A stretch of 64,000 nucleotides of DNA from Rhizobium sp. BK251 (GTDB lineage Bacteria > Pseudomonadota > Alphaproteobacteria > Rhizobiales > Rhizobiaceae): the NCBI RefSeq assembly GCF_004345245.1, contig NZ_SLUQ01000001.1, positions 558,001-622,000 of the forward strand, read 5' to 3'. Below the pieces are notes generated by a model. The model saw nothing but the letters and a program-made list of their open reading frames with translations. It ran no database searches and had not been told where the DNA came from. Below are positions 45,813-54,632 of the stretch, piece by piece (position 1 is the first letter of the stretch; every line of letters begins with the position of its first letter). The position numbers and the translations under genes are program-made.

Positions 45813-47225
45813 ATGGGCATTACGAAGCGCGAGTTCACCAAGGGCCTGGCTGTCGCTGCGGGCCTTGCAGCGTTGCGTCCCGCGACCGTTCGGGCGGCGG
45901 ACGTCACGGCGAGGGAAGCACGGGCCATCGCCAAGGAAGCCTATATCTACGGCTTTCCGATGGTCGACAGCTACCGCATCCAATACGCCTATTTCGTCGC
46001 CACCAAGGACCCGGAATACAAGGGCCCCTGGAACCACCTCGTCAACATCCCGCGTGTCTACACGCCGGCCGACACGGCGATCCAGACGCCCAACTCGGAT
46101 ACGCCATATTCGATGCTCGGCTTGGACCTGCGCGCGGAGCCGATGGTTCTGACCGTGCCGCCGATCGAGAAGGACCGCTACTTCAGCATCCAGTTGATAG
46201 ACGCATATACCTTCAACTTCGACTACATCGGCAGTCGCGCGACGGGGAACGGTGGTGGGAGCTTCCTGATCGCGGGGCCTGGCTGGAAGGGCGAGACGCC
46301 GAAGGGCGTGGAGAAGGTGATGCGGTCGGAAACCGAGTTCGTGCTCGCCGTCTACCGAACGCAGCTCTTCAACCCGGCCGACCTGGATAATGTGAAGAAA
46401 ATCCAGGCCGAGTATAAGGCAGAACCGCTGTCCAAGTTCCTGGGCCAGCCGGCGCCCGCGGCTGCGCCCGAGGTTGAGTTCGTCGAGCCTCTGACCCCGG
46501 AGGAGGAGAAGATGTCGCCCGATTTCTTCAATATCCTCAACTTCGTGCTGCAATATTGCCCGACCGATCCAACCGAAATCGATCTGATGGAGCGTTTCGC
46601 CAAGATCGGGGTCGCAGGCGGTAAGACCTTCAATCCCGACAAGCTTTCATCCGAGATGAGGACCGCGATCGAAGGCGGAATGGCCGATGCCTGGGTCGAG
46701 ATCGCGGCGTTGAAGAAACGGGTCGATGCGGGCGAGGTGACGTCCGGCGACATGTTTGGCACACGCGCCTTTCTGAAAAACAACTATCTCTACCGGATGG
46801 GGGCCGCTGTGCTCGGTATCTATGGTAATTCCAAGCAGGAGGCGATGTACCCGGTCTATGCCATCGATTCCGACGGCAACGCACTCGATGGCGCCAATAA
46901 GTACACCGTGCGCTTCGCACCCGACGGGATGCCGCCCGTGAACGCCTTCTGGTCGCTGACTATGTATCGCCTTCCCCAGAGCCTGCTTGTCGCCAACCCG
47001 ATCGACCGCTACCTGCTGAATTCGCCGATGCTGCCGCTGTTCGTGAAGGATGCCGATGGCGGGTTGACCTTCTACATACAGAACGAATCTCCCGGCAAGG
47101 AGAAGGAGGCCAACTGGCTGCCCGCGCCCGAGGGCCCCTTTGTCATAGCGATGCGCCTCTATTGGCCGAAGTCGGAAGCGCTCGATGGCAAGTGGAAGCA
47201 GCCGCCAATGACGAAGGCAGCGTGA
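45813..47225 (+). CDS. Exported DUF1254/DUF1214 protein
   Basis: A 470-residue protein with an N-terminal signal (MGITKREFTKGLAVAAGLAALRPATVRAA; twin-arginine-free). DUF1254 occupies about residues 40-200 (AYIYGFPMVDSYRIQYAYF, TPNSDTPYSMLGLDLRAEPMVL) and DUF1214 about 330-465 (NAFWSLTMYRLPQSLLVANPIDRYLLNS). The family is widespread in proteobacteria, predicted periplasmic, and has no proven reaction. It is a single gene, followed by a convergent gene after 36 bp. Confidence 0.88.
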   Translation: MGITKREFTKGLAVAAGLAALRPATVRAADVTAREARAIAKEAYIYGFPMVDSYRIQYAYFVATKDPEYKGPWNHLVNIPRVYTPADTAIQTPNSDTPYSMLGLDLRAEPMVLTVPPIEKDRYFSIQLIDAYTFNFDYIGSRATGNGGGSFLIAGPGWKGETPKGVEKVMRSETEFVLAVYRTQLFNPADLDNVKKIQAEYKAEPLSKFLGQPAPAAAPEVEFVEPLTPEEEKMSPDFFNILNFVLQYCPTDPTEIDLMERFAKIGVAGGKTFNPDKLSSEMRTAIEGGMADAWVEIAALKKRVDAGEVTSGDMFGTRAFLKNNYLYRMGAAVLGIYGNSKQEAMYPVYAIDSDGNALDGANKYTVRFAPDGMPPVNAFWSLTMYRLPQSLLVANPIDRYLLNSPMLPLFVKDADGGLTFYIQNESPGKEKEANWLPAPEGPFVIAMRLYWPKSEALDGKWKQPPMTKAA

Positions 47226-47261
47226 GCCGCGGAAACGTCAATTGCTGCCGAGTTTCCCCGG

Positions 47262-47786
47262 CTATTTGGAGCCGGCACCGGATGGCTCGCCCGCCGGGCT
47301 TTCCGTCCATTCGCAGAAGGAACGAAGGCCGATTTCGAGAATGATCGCCGCGAGGCCGCATATCACGCCGGCGAAGGCGGTTCCTACACCGAGAGTCACG
47401 ACGAGCGCCGTGATGATCGCCTTTGTCGATGTCTTGCCTTCCGACACCAGCAGTTTGTAGAGATCGCCCTTGGGATCGCAGAGGCTGGTGCGCAGTTGTG
47501 ATCGGTATATTTCCCAGAACTGCTTGCCGATCCGGTCGTCGGGCGCGCTGCCCGCGCGAAATTCCTCGCTTGCCCCGTTCCCGGCCGCCACGCTTTCTTC
47601 GAGGACTTCCTTGAGCGGCACAGGCAGGGGTGCGACCTCGGGGTTTCGTATGTAGGGTCGCAATTCGCTTCCGAGCAGGCTGTAGGCCGAATCCGTGCCC
47701 TTCACGCGCAGCGATTGGACCCGCGCCTCCAGCAGCGACAGTTCGATGTCGTCGAATTCCGATTGAGTGTCCTGCTGGCCGGGCAT
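47262..47786 (-). CDS. Small membrane protein coupled to CHAT protein (candidate effector)
   Basis: A 174-residue protein I do not recognise. The first 115 residues are soluble and acidic with a proline-rich patch (VAPLPVPLKEVLEESVAAG). Residues about 122-157 are one long or two short hydrophobic helices (AIITALVVTLGVGTAFAG, then ICGLAAIILEIGL), followed by a short charged tail. Its ATG at 47786 overlaps the TGA of the CHAT gene by one base (TGATG), so the two are translationally coupled. By analogy with CHAT or caspase-activated effectors, it may be the substrate or membrane-acting partner of the CHAT protein. Confidence 0.7.
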   Translation of the reverse strand: MPGQQDTQSEFDDIELSLLEARVQSLRVKGTDSAYSLLGSELRPYIRNPEVAPLPVPLKEVLEESVAAGNGASEEFRAGSAPDDRIGKQFWEIYRSQLRTSLCDPKGDLYKLLVSEGKTSTKAIITALVVTLGVGTAFAGVICGLAAIILEIGLRSFCEWTESPAGEPSGAGSK

Positions 47787-49669
47787 CACGATACTCCCGT
47801 GAGATAGAGGGGAGCCCAGTATTTCGGTGCTGAGAACTCCCCTGACTGGATCATGTCCCGCTGGCTGGCCGAAAAGGCGGAAGCCCCGCTCTCGTCCTCG
47901 TCGCGGTATCTTCGATAGAACTCTTTGAAGAAGGACAGCGCCGCCCTGTCGTGCAGCGGCGCGATCGACGAGATGATGGAATTCGTGCCGCCGAGCAGAA
48001 GCGCGCCGTTGAAGCCGACCAGGTCGTTGGTGGGCGAATAGGGAACCAGCCCGGACGAGCAGGACGCGGTGCAGACCAGATTGGCCTGAAGCGCGCTTTG
48101 GGCGATCTGCTGCGCGGTAATCGTCGCGCCATCGGCCATCAGCAGGCCGGACATTTCCGGGCCTTCGGCGCTGACATAGTGGCAGGCGAAATGGACGACG
48201 TCGAAGACCTCGCCGCGCAAGGTGCCGAGCACGCGCTCGGTCGTCGCCTCCCTGCCCAGAAGGGCCGGGCAGTTCAATGCCGTGCTCACCATCCGGGCTT
48301 CCTCAAGGGCGAACGGAAGCGTTCCGTCCGGGTCCCCGACGACGAGGCTGCGGCGGGAGGGGTGGTGGCCCCTCGCACGAAGATAGAGATAGGATCTCGC
48401 AGACGGAATGATCGCGACTTCGATGTCCTGGCAAAGGTAGCGGCCATCTCCGCCTCTCAGGCAGGACACCGGAAACTGGAACTGGATTCCGTGCGGAACC
48501 AGATACACGCGCCGCAGCGTCGCAGCGCGAGCCGCAATGGCGCCGAGAAACGAATCGTTGAAGGCGCGGCCGGAATCCGTCCGGAGCTCGCCTTCGGACA
48601 GGAGATCGGAAAGTGCCTGTTGCGTGTCGATCGCCACCACGTCCGGCAGCTGGTACAAGCCGAAGCCGGATGGCTCCGTCACCAGTGTCTTCAGCGATCC
48701 CCTGTAGAGCCACATCTCGATGAGGGCTTCGTCCGGCTGCAGCGATTTCGTGATCTCGGCGCGCAGGGCCATTCCCGCCAGAGCCTCGCCACCCGCGAGC
48801 CTCGCCTGCTCGTGATCGCTGAAGACGCGTGCCCGCGTCTGGTCGATGAGCTGCATCGCCTCCTCGAAATTGTCGGTTCGGAACAGTGCCTCGATGCAGC
48901 GGGCGTAATATTCATGATACCGAAGGTCGAAGGCCGCGCGGTTGCTGGCCCTTGCCCTCATCTGCTCGACAAGAGCCGTGGCTGCAAACAGCGGCCCGAG
49001 CGCGGCCTTGTGGTCGCCCTCCGCCGTATGGATGTCGGCGAGCACCAACAGCGGATGCCGCATGGCCGTCTTGTTCGAAATGAGCTCTTCCAGCTCGAGC
49101 GCCTCGATGATCGCGGCCTTAGCCTCCTCCGGTCGGTGGAGGGCGACGAGGATGTCCGCCTGCAGGGACAACGAGGAAAGCAGCTGATCCCAGTCGCCGA
49201 TCTCCTTTCGTATCGCGATCGCCTGCGCGAGTTCGGAAAGCGCCTCGTCGGTCTGTTTCGCCTCGGAAAGCGCCGCGCCGAGATTGTGACGCGAGTAGGC
49301 AATATCCTCCGGATCGCCCTTCTTGAGGTCGAGCTCGAGCGCGATCTTCTGGGAGGCGATGCCTTCCTCGATACGGCCCTGGCTGAGATAGCCTATGCCG
49401 CGATTGCTGGCGATCATCGACTGGATCGCCAGTTCCTTCGTGCGGCGGGCGTGTTTCCAGGCCGCGTCGTAGCTCGCTATCGCCTCGGGAAGCTGCCCCA
49501 GATACCTCTGGCACTCGCCCTTGATGTTCAGTGCAAGGGCAAGGTCTTCATCGGAAGGTGTCTCGTCCTGCAGCAAGAGCGCGATGGCTTGCTCGGTGAG
49601 ATCCAAACCCGCCTGGTAGTCGCCCGTTGCGTATCGTGATCTTGCCTCGCCGAGTAGGGATCTGGACAT
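47786..49669 (-). CDS. TPR-CHAT domain protein, caspase-like
   Basis: A 627-residue cytoplasmic protein. Residues about 1-270 are tetratricopeptide-type helical repeats (for example EEGIASQKIALELDLKKGD and DEALSELAQAIAIRKEIGD). A CHAT domain (caspase HetF-associated with TPR) occupies about 330-625. The catalytic dyad is intact: H497 in VVHFACHYVSAEG and C537 in LVCTASCSSG. CHAT proteins are separase/caspase-like proteases; some bacterial ones cleave gasdermins or other effectors in anti-phage defence. ATG at 49669 has GGCAGGCGA upstream; an ATG at 49726 lacks an RBS. It is coupled to the membrane-protein gene downstream. Confidence 0.9.
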   Translation of the reverse strand: MSRSLLGEARSRYATGDYQAGLDLTEQAIALLLQDETPSDEDLALALNIKGECQRYLGQLPEAIASYDAAWKHARRTKELAIQSMIASNRGIGYLSQGRIEEGIASQKIALELDLKKGDPEDIAYSRHNLGAALSEAKQTDEALSELAQAIAIRKEIGDWDQLLSSLSLQADILVALHRPEEAKAAIIEALELEELISNKTAMRHPLLVLADIHTAEGDHKAALGPLFAATALVEQMRARASNRAAFDLRYHEYYARCIEALFRTDNFEEAMQLIDQTRARVFSDHEQARLAGGEALAGMALRAEITKSLQPDEALIEMWLYRGSLKTLVTEPSGFGLYQLPDVVAIDTQQALSDLLSEGELRTDSGRAFNDSFLGAIAARAATLRRVYLVPHGIQFQFPVSCLRGGDGRYLCQDIEVAIIPSARSYLYLRARGHHPSRRSLVVGDPDGTLPFALEEARMVSTALNCPALLGREATTERVLGTLRGEVFDVVHFACHYVSAEGPEMSGLLMADGATITAQQIAQSALQANLVCTASCSSGLVPYSPTNDLVGFNGALLLGGTNSIISSIAPLHDRAALSFFKEFYRRYRDEDESGASAFSASQRDMIQSGEFSAPKYWAPLYLTGVS

Positions 49670-49795
49670 TCGCCTGCCATCCTTCTCACCTGACCCGGCA
49701 GGAAGAGTACGGCAAACCCCGTGCATTGGAAATAATACCGGGCTCGCCCCAAAGGATCATGCGTCCGGCAGACGGCGACCCGCATGCACGGCGCC

Positions 49796-50404
49796 CTATT
49801 GCGTTGAGAGCGCAAGCTTGGCGCCGAGCAGTCCGAAGGCGGCGGCAAAACCACGCCTCGCCCAGAGGATCACTCCGGGCCGGGCGATGACATAGCGACG
49901 CGTGGCGGACGCGAAGGCCCCGTAGCCAAGGAAGATCACGAATGTCAGGAGCATGAAGATCCCCGCAAGCTCCAGCATATGGCTGCTCTCGCCGCCGTCC
50001 TGCGGCACGAATTGCGGCAGGAAAGCCAGGAAGAAGATCGACAGCTTCGGATTGAGGACGTTCAGCAGCAGACCGTCGAGCACGATTCTCGTCGCCGGGA
50101 CATGGCCGGCCTGCGCACTGACCTCGAGCTGCCCGCCATCCCTCCAGACGCTCCAGGCCATGTAGAGCATGTAGACAACGCCGAGATATTTGAGGATCTC
50201 GAAGGCGAGTGCGCTTGTGTGCAGCAGCGCTGCGAGCCCGACAAGACTTGCCGCCATGTGCGGCAGGATGCCGAGAGTACAGCCGAAAGCTGCAAGGATG
50301 CTCGCATGCCAGCCACGGCTCAGCCCGTGCGCCAGCGTGTAAAGCACGCCGGTGCCGGGCAGGAGGATGACGACGATGGATGTCAGCAGGTAATCGAGTG
50401 TCAT
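49796..50404 (-). CDS. LysE/RhtB-family amino-acid exporter
   Basis: A 202-residue membrane protein of the LysE family. Typical pieces are ILLPGTGVLYTLAHGLSRGWHASILAAFGCTLG (the start and second helix), GVVYMLYMAWSVWRDG, and LLNVLNPKLSIFFLAFLPQF. It exports an amino acid or homoserine lactone-like solute by proton antiport. ATG at 50404; the open frame extends to 50539 without an RBS. It lies 126 bp upstream of the CHAT gene and on the same strand, but it is more likely independent. Confidence 0.93.
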   Translation of the reverse strand: MTLDYLLTSIVVILLPGTGVLYTLAHGLSRGWHASILAAFGCTLGILPHMAASLVGLAALLHTSALAFEILKYLGVVYMLYMAWSVWRDGGQLEVSAQAGHVPATRIVLDGLLLNVLNPKLSIFFLAFLPQFVPQDGGESSHMLELAGIFMLLTFVIFLGYGAFASATRRYVIARPGVILWARRGFAAAFGLLGAKLALSTQ

Positions 50405-50662
50405 GCGTGCGCCCTTCGCTGAAAGAGGAAGGCACCAGAAAAGCGTCGCGCCCTCGAAGCGTCTTGAACGAAATTGCAGGCCGGGGAAAAGAGCGGTCTC
50501 ATGCGGGCAGATGCTGTCGTAGGGTATCGAGCCTCCCATCAGCGGTTATTCTGTGGCGCCTGCCCCGGAAGTGGCCCGGCCTCTTTCTGCCGGTCCGTCT
50601 TCTCATTGTAATCGGTTGGGCCTATAGCTCGCCGCCCATTCGATCGAGCAGGGAGGATAAGC

Positions 50663-51448
50663 ATGAACGCGAATGACGTCGCCGCCCACTGGGAGAGCAA
50701 TGCGGAGACCTGGACGATCTACAGCCGCGCGGGTTACGACAAGTATCGCGATGCGCTGAACACGCCGGCCTTTCTGCGCATGCTGCCACCCGTCGCCGGC
50801 CTAGCCGGACTCGACCTCGGCTGCGGCGAGGGCACCAACACCCGAGCTGTCGCTCGTCTCGGAGCCCGCATGACGGGGATCGATATTGCTCCGACCTTCA
50901 TTCGCTATGCCCGCGAGACTGAGGCGCAGGACCCACTCGGTATCAGCTACGTGCTCGGTGACGGGCAAGACATCGATTTCCCGACAGCGAGTTTCGACTT
51001 CGTCACCGCGTTCATGTCGATGATGGATATGGCCGATCAGCGCCAGGTGCTCAGGGGCGTGCACCGCATCCTCAAGCCCAGCGGCTTCCTGCAGTTTTCG
51101 ATCCTGCATCCATGTTTCGTACCACCGACGCGCAGGAACGTCCGTGATGCGAACGGTGAAGCCGTTGCCGTTCAGGTCGCAGATTATTTCGATGAGACCG
51201 AAGGTCGTATCGAGCGCTGGCTGTTTTCCGGGATTCCTGCCGAGGAACGTGCAAGCCTGACGCCGTTTGCGATACCGCGATTCCACCGCACGCTTACAAG
51301 CTGGATCTCCATGATCGTCGAAGCCGGGCTGGCGATCGAGGCATTCGGCGAGCCGACCGCCTCACGGGAGCTGGCTCTCGCCGAACCGGTGGTCGCCGAT
51401 ACGCGCGTGGCGCCGATTTTCCTGCACATCAGGTCGCGCAAGGCGTGA
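50663..51448 (+). CDS. Class I SAM-dependent methyltransferase
   Basis: A 261-residue class I methyltransferase. The SAM-binding motif I is GLDLGCGEGTNTRAVARLGA (about residues 48-67), an acidic residue follows in TGIDIAPTF, and motif III-like LGDGQDIDFPTASFDFV. The C-terminal half is specific to the subgroup and does not identify a substrate. GGGAGGATAAGC precedes the ATG. Its 3' end overlaps the convergent AraC gene by 87 bp, an unusually long overlap. Confidence 0.9.
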   Translation: MNANDVAAHWESNAETWTIYSRAGYDKYRDALNTPAFLRMLPPVAGLAGLDLGCGEGTNTRAVARLGARMTGIDIAPTFIRYARETEAQDPLGISYVLGDGQDIDFPTASFDFVTAFMSMMDMADQRQVLRGVHRILKPSGFLQFSILHPCFVPPTRRNVRDANGEAVAVQVADYFDETEGRIERWLFSGIPAEERASLTPFAIPRFHRTLTSWISMIVEAGLAIEAFGEPTASRELALAEPVVADTRVAPIFLHIRSRKA

Positions 51449-52264
51449 GGCATCAAGGATTTCTACGGCGGCGTAGGCGCCGGGTGGCAGGCCGAAATTG
51501 CGCACGAATATACGCGTCATGTGGCTTTGGTCGGCAAAGCCGCTTGCGATCGCCACTTCGGCGAGCGGCATACGGTCCGCGATCAGGCGCTTTGCAAGCT
51601 GTATCCGCCGCTGGATGATATAGGCATGTGGCGTCAGGCCCGTCGCCCGGGCGAAGCCGCGCAGCACCTGGAAGCGGCTGAGGCCGCTTTCTAACGCCAG
51701 ATCGGCAAGCGAGATGGTCGATGTCGGATCGTCGTCGATCAGCTCGCGCGCCCTCGAGATCGTACTCGGTGCATGCAGGCTCTCTGGCGCGCGGGCCTCG
51801 CTCATCGCCCCGGCCAGCAGCGCCAGGAGGACTTCCTCCTGCCGGAGCGCGGCAAGGTCGTCCGTTTCGGTCGCGACGAGATCGATGAGTTGGCGGACGC
51901 CGCCGGCAATCACCTGGCTGCGCATGACCGGATGATGAAACTCCCGCCCGCCCGCACGGCCCTCTTCAATGTCGCCGAGCGCGTGGAATATCAGCGATGG
52001 GGAAAGATAGAGCATTCGCCAGGAGCGAGCCGCATCGCCGACCGGCATGCCGTCATGCACCTCACCGGGATTGACCGTGATCGTATCGCCCGCCTCCGCC
52101 TCCACGACGCCGCGGCCGCTCAAGGACCTGTGCGCTCCGCGATCGATGACGCCGATGCCGAATTGTTCATGCGTGTGCCGGGGAAAGGAGCGGCGCGTGT
52201 CGGCTGCCACGGCCTCGACACCCGCCATGGCACTTTTCAGCAGTCTGAACTCGCTCGTTGCCAT
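51362..52264 (-). CDS. AraC-family regulator
   Basis: A 300-residue AraC regulator. A cupin-like sensor domain comes first (SFPRHTHEQFGIGVIDRGAHR, VNPGEVHDGMP) and a double HTH at the C-terminus (SLADLALESGLSRFQVLRGFARATGLTPHAYI and EVAIASGFADQSHMTRIFVRNFGLPPGAY). About 30 residues extend past the normal end of the HTH and lie in the overlap with the methyltransferase gene. ATG at 52264; a TTG 5 codons upstream is less likely. It follows the HerA-like gene by 34 bp on the same strand, but no functional link is evident. Confidence 0.9.
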   Translation of the reverse strand: MATSEFRLLKSAMAGVEAVAADTRRSFPRHTHEQFGIGVIDRGAHRSLSGRGVVEAEAGDTITVNPGEVHDGMPVGDAARSWRMLYLSPSLIFHALGDIEEGRAGGREFHHPVMRSQVIAGGVRQLIDLVATETDDLAALRQEEVLLALLAGAMSEARAPESLHAPSTISRARELIDDDPTSTISLADLALESGLSRFQVLRGFARATGLTPHAYIIQRRIQLAKRLIADRMPLAEVAIASGFADQSHMTRIFVRNFGLPPGAYAAVEILDASRLARPDVQENRRHARIGDHRFGESQLP

Positions 52265-52298
52265 GTTCAGCGCCCGCAATCCGCGCCCGCGCCTTTTC

Positions 52299-53864
52299 CT
52301 ACCGCTTGAGGCTGCCCAATATGCCGCGGACCAAGGCCCGGCCGACCTGGGTGGCGACCGTTCGTGCCACGCTCTTCATCGCCGCCTCGACCACCGTCTC
52401 GCGCTGGTAGCCGACGCGCGCGCGCGCCTGCCCCTTTGCCGCCGGCTGGTCGTCGTCAGCGCCGCCGAAGCCGGGCAGGCTCCAGCCGGACGTGCCGCCG
52501 GAGGGTTGCTGCTGCTCCGCCTGTTCCTGTGCCCGTTTGGCCGCATCCGCGTCGGACGCCTTCCTGGCGCGGGCGATCAGGATCTCGAAGGCGGATTCGC
52601 GATCGATGTCCTCGTCGTAGACGCCAAGCACGGGGCTCCTATCCATGACCTGCTGCCGCTCGGCATCGGTCAGCGGACCGACGCGGCCGGAGGGCGGGCG
52701 GACGAGTGTGCGTTCGACGATGGACGGCGCGCCCTTGCCTTCGAGCGTCGAGACCAGCGCCTCGCCGGTGCCGAGATTGGTGATCGCCGTCGCGCAGTCG
52801 AAGGCCGGATTGGGCCGGAAGGTGTCTGCGGCGGTCTTCACGGCCTTCTGCTCGCGCGGCGTGTAGGCGCGCAGCGCATGCTGCAGCCGGTTGCCGAGCT
52901 GCGCCAGCACGGTTTCCGGCACGTCGAGCGGGTTCTGCGTGACGAAATAGACCCCCACGCCCTTGGATCGGATGAGTCGGACCACCTGCTCGACGCGCTC
53001 GAGCAGCACCTTCGGTGCATCGTTGAAGAGCAGGTGCGCCTCGTCGAAGAAGAAGACGAGCTTCGGCTTGTCGGGATCGCCCACTTCCGGCATCTCCTCG
53101 AAGAGCTCGGAGAGCAGCCAGAGCAGGAAGGTCGCGTAGAGCCTCGGATTCATCATCAGCTTGTCGGCGGCAAGCACGGAGATCGTGCCGCGGCCGCGAT
53201 TGTCCGTGCGCATGATGTCGGAGATCTTGAGAGCCGGCTCGCCGAAGAAATGCTCGGCACCCTGCTGCTCCATCACGAGCAGCGCACGTTGTATCGAGGA
53301 GACCGACGCCTTTGAGATCAGGCCGAACTGGCTCGAAAGCTCCGTTGCGTTGTCCGCCATGTAGTTTAGAAGCGCAGTCAGGTCCTTGAGGTCGAGCAGC
53401 GGCAGCCCGCCTTGGTCGGCGATCTTGAAGGCGATGTTGAGGACACCTTCCTGCGGCTCGGAGGCATCCATCAGCCGGGCGAGCAGTAACGGGCCCATCT
53501 CGGCGACCGTGGTGCGAACCCGGTGGCCCTTCTCGCCGAAAAGATCCCAGAAGATGACCGGGAACTGGTCGAATTCGTAGTCCGTGAAGCCGATCTCGTT
53601 GGCCCGCTTCGTCAGGAAATCCTTCGGTTCGCCCTTGGCCGCGATGCCGGAAAGGTCGCCCTTGATGTCAGCGGCAAAGACTGGCACGCCCGCGGCGGCA
53701 AAACCTTCGGCGAGCACCTGAAGCGTCACCGTCTTGCCGGTGCCTGTCGCTCCCGTCACCAGGCCGTGGCGGTTTCCGAACTTGAGATCCAGATATTCCG
53801 GCTTGTTGATGCTGTCGTCCGGGTTGCGACTGGCGCCGATGAAAAGCTTGCCTTCTTCGAGCAT
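52299..53864 (-). CDS. DUF853/HerA-like P-loop ATPase
   Basis: A 521-residue ATPase of the DUF853 (YjgR) group, related to HerA/FtsK-type DNA translocases. Walker A is TGATGTGKTVTL at about residues 37-48 and Walker B is KLVFFFDEAHLLF. The GVYFVTQNPLDVPETV segment is the sensor-1-like stretch. The C-terminal 80 residues are low-complexity (QEQAEQQQPSGG) and then basic (VATQVGRALVRGILGSLKR). The cellular role of this family is not known. ATG at 53864 has a strong AGGAGAGG. No nuclease (NurA) is next to it. Confidence 0.93.
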   Translation of the reverse strand: MLEEGKLFIGASRNPDDSINKPEYLDLKFGNRHGLVTGATGTGKTVTLQVLAEGFAAAGVPVFAADIKGDLSGIAAKGEPKDFLTKRANEIGFTDYEFDQFPVIFWDLFGEKGHRVRTTVAEMGPLLLARLMDASEPQEGVLNIAFKIADQGGLPLLDLKDLTALLNYMADNATELSSQFGLISKASVSSIQRALLVMEQQGAEHFFGEPALKISDIMRTDNRGRGTISVLAADKLMMNPRLYATFLLWLLSELFEEMPEVGDPDKPKLVFFFDEAHLLFNDAPKVLLERVEQVVRLIRSKGVGVYFVTQNPLDVPETVLAQLGNRLQHALRAYTPREQKAVKTAADTFRPNPAFDCATAITNLGTGEALVSTLEGKGAPSIVERTLVRPPSGRVGPLTDAERQQVMDRSPVLGVYDEDIDRESAFEILIARARKASDADAAKRAQEQAEQQQPSGGTSGWSLPGFGGADDDQPAAKGQARARVGYQRETVVEAAMKSVARTVATQVGRALVRGILGSLKR

Positions 53865-54198
53865 TTTGTGTCCTCTCCTCTCGGACCATGCCGCGCGCGG
53901 TGAAAACCGGGTGCAGCCGCATCCCTTCATTCAACGATTACCTGTCTGTTATAAGCAGGCTCTTGTGCGCGGACAACTGCCCGTATTCGCGAGAGCAATT
54001 TCAGGCAAAGGTGGGAGCCGGCTTTCCGTTCGGAGTTGTGTGCAGCAGAAAGATGGAGCATTCCCGCGACTCTGGAGAAAACGGAAATGCTCCGGTGAAG
54101 CGGAAGACACGCCCTCGACGGGAAAGATGCCTTGACGCGTCGCCGCAAACGAAATTACGTTGACGTTAACGTCAATAATTGGAGGCAGGAGACTACTC
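53865..54198. other. 334-bp divergent intergenic region
   Basis: It separates the HerA-like gene from the small DUF gene. It contains the 16-bp palindrome at 54160-54175. The remaining ~290 bp have only short, unconvincing frames on both strands. Confidence 0.5.
54160..54175. promoter_or_regulatory. 16-bp perfect palindrome, MerR/LiuR-like operator
   Basis: TTGACGTTAACGTCAA is a perfect 16-bp dyad, 23 bp before the small protein's ATG. It matches the shape of LiuR-type (MerR-family) operators of branched-chain amino-acid genes in proteobacteria, as I remember them. It may also serve as a -35 element. Confidence 0.5.
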
Positions 54199-54588
54199 AT
54201 GAACGAAATCGTATCCCAGATCGCCGACAAGGTCGGCATTTCTCCGGACGTCGCCGAAAAGGCTGTCGGCATGATGCTCGGCTTCCTTCAGCGCGAGGCC
54301 GATGACGGCGCGGTGGCTCGAATGATCGAGGCCATTCCAGGCGCTCCCGATCTCGTGGCCCAGTTCAGCGGCACCGGTTCGGGTGGCGGCCTGCTCGGCG
54401 GTATCATGGGTGCGCTCGGCGGCGGCGGTATCATGGGCCTCGGCCAGCAGCTGATGTCGCAGGGCCTCGGCATGGGCGAGATCACCGCGCTCGCCAAGGA
54501 AACCATTGCCGTCGCCCGGCAATATGCCGGTGACGAAGTCGTCGACCAGGTCGTCGCCTCGGTGCCGGGGCTCGGCCAGTTCGTCTGA
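54199..54588 (+). CDS. Small glycine-rich protein, DUF2267/DUF937-like
   Basis: A 129-residue protein. The first 45 residues are helical (IVSQIADKVGISPDVAEKAVGMMLGFLQREA), the middle is a glycine-rich segment (GLLGGIMGALGGGGIMGLG), and the C-terminal part (EITALAKETIAVARQYAGDEVVDQVVASVPGLGQF) is helical again. It resembles small DUF2267/DUF937-type proteins. GGAGGCAGGAGACTACTC precedes the ATG. The palindrome just upstream may control it. No function is known. Confidence 0.7.
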   Translation: MNEIVSQIADKVGISPDVAEKAVGMMLGFLQREADDGAVARMIEAIPGAPDLVAQFSGTGSGGGLLGGIMGALGGGGIMGLGQQLMSQGLGMGEITALAKETIAVARQYAGDEVVDQVVASVPGLGQFV

Positions 54589-54632
54589 GTTCAAGAAGGC
54601 TGTCGGCGCAGTCCGTCCGGCGAGGCGCGCGA

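Noticed and set aside
47951..49639. Long plus-strand open frame opposite the CHAT gene
   Set aside because: The minus-strand frame has TPR and CHAT motifs including the catalytic pair; the plus-strand frame has no recognisable domain.
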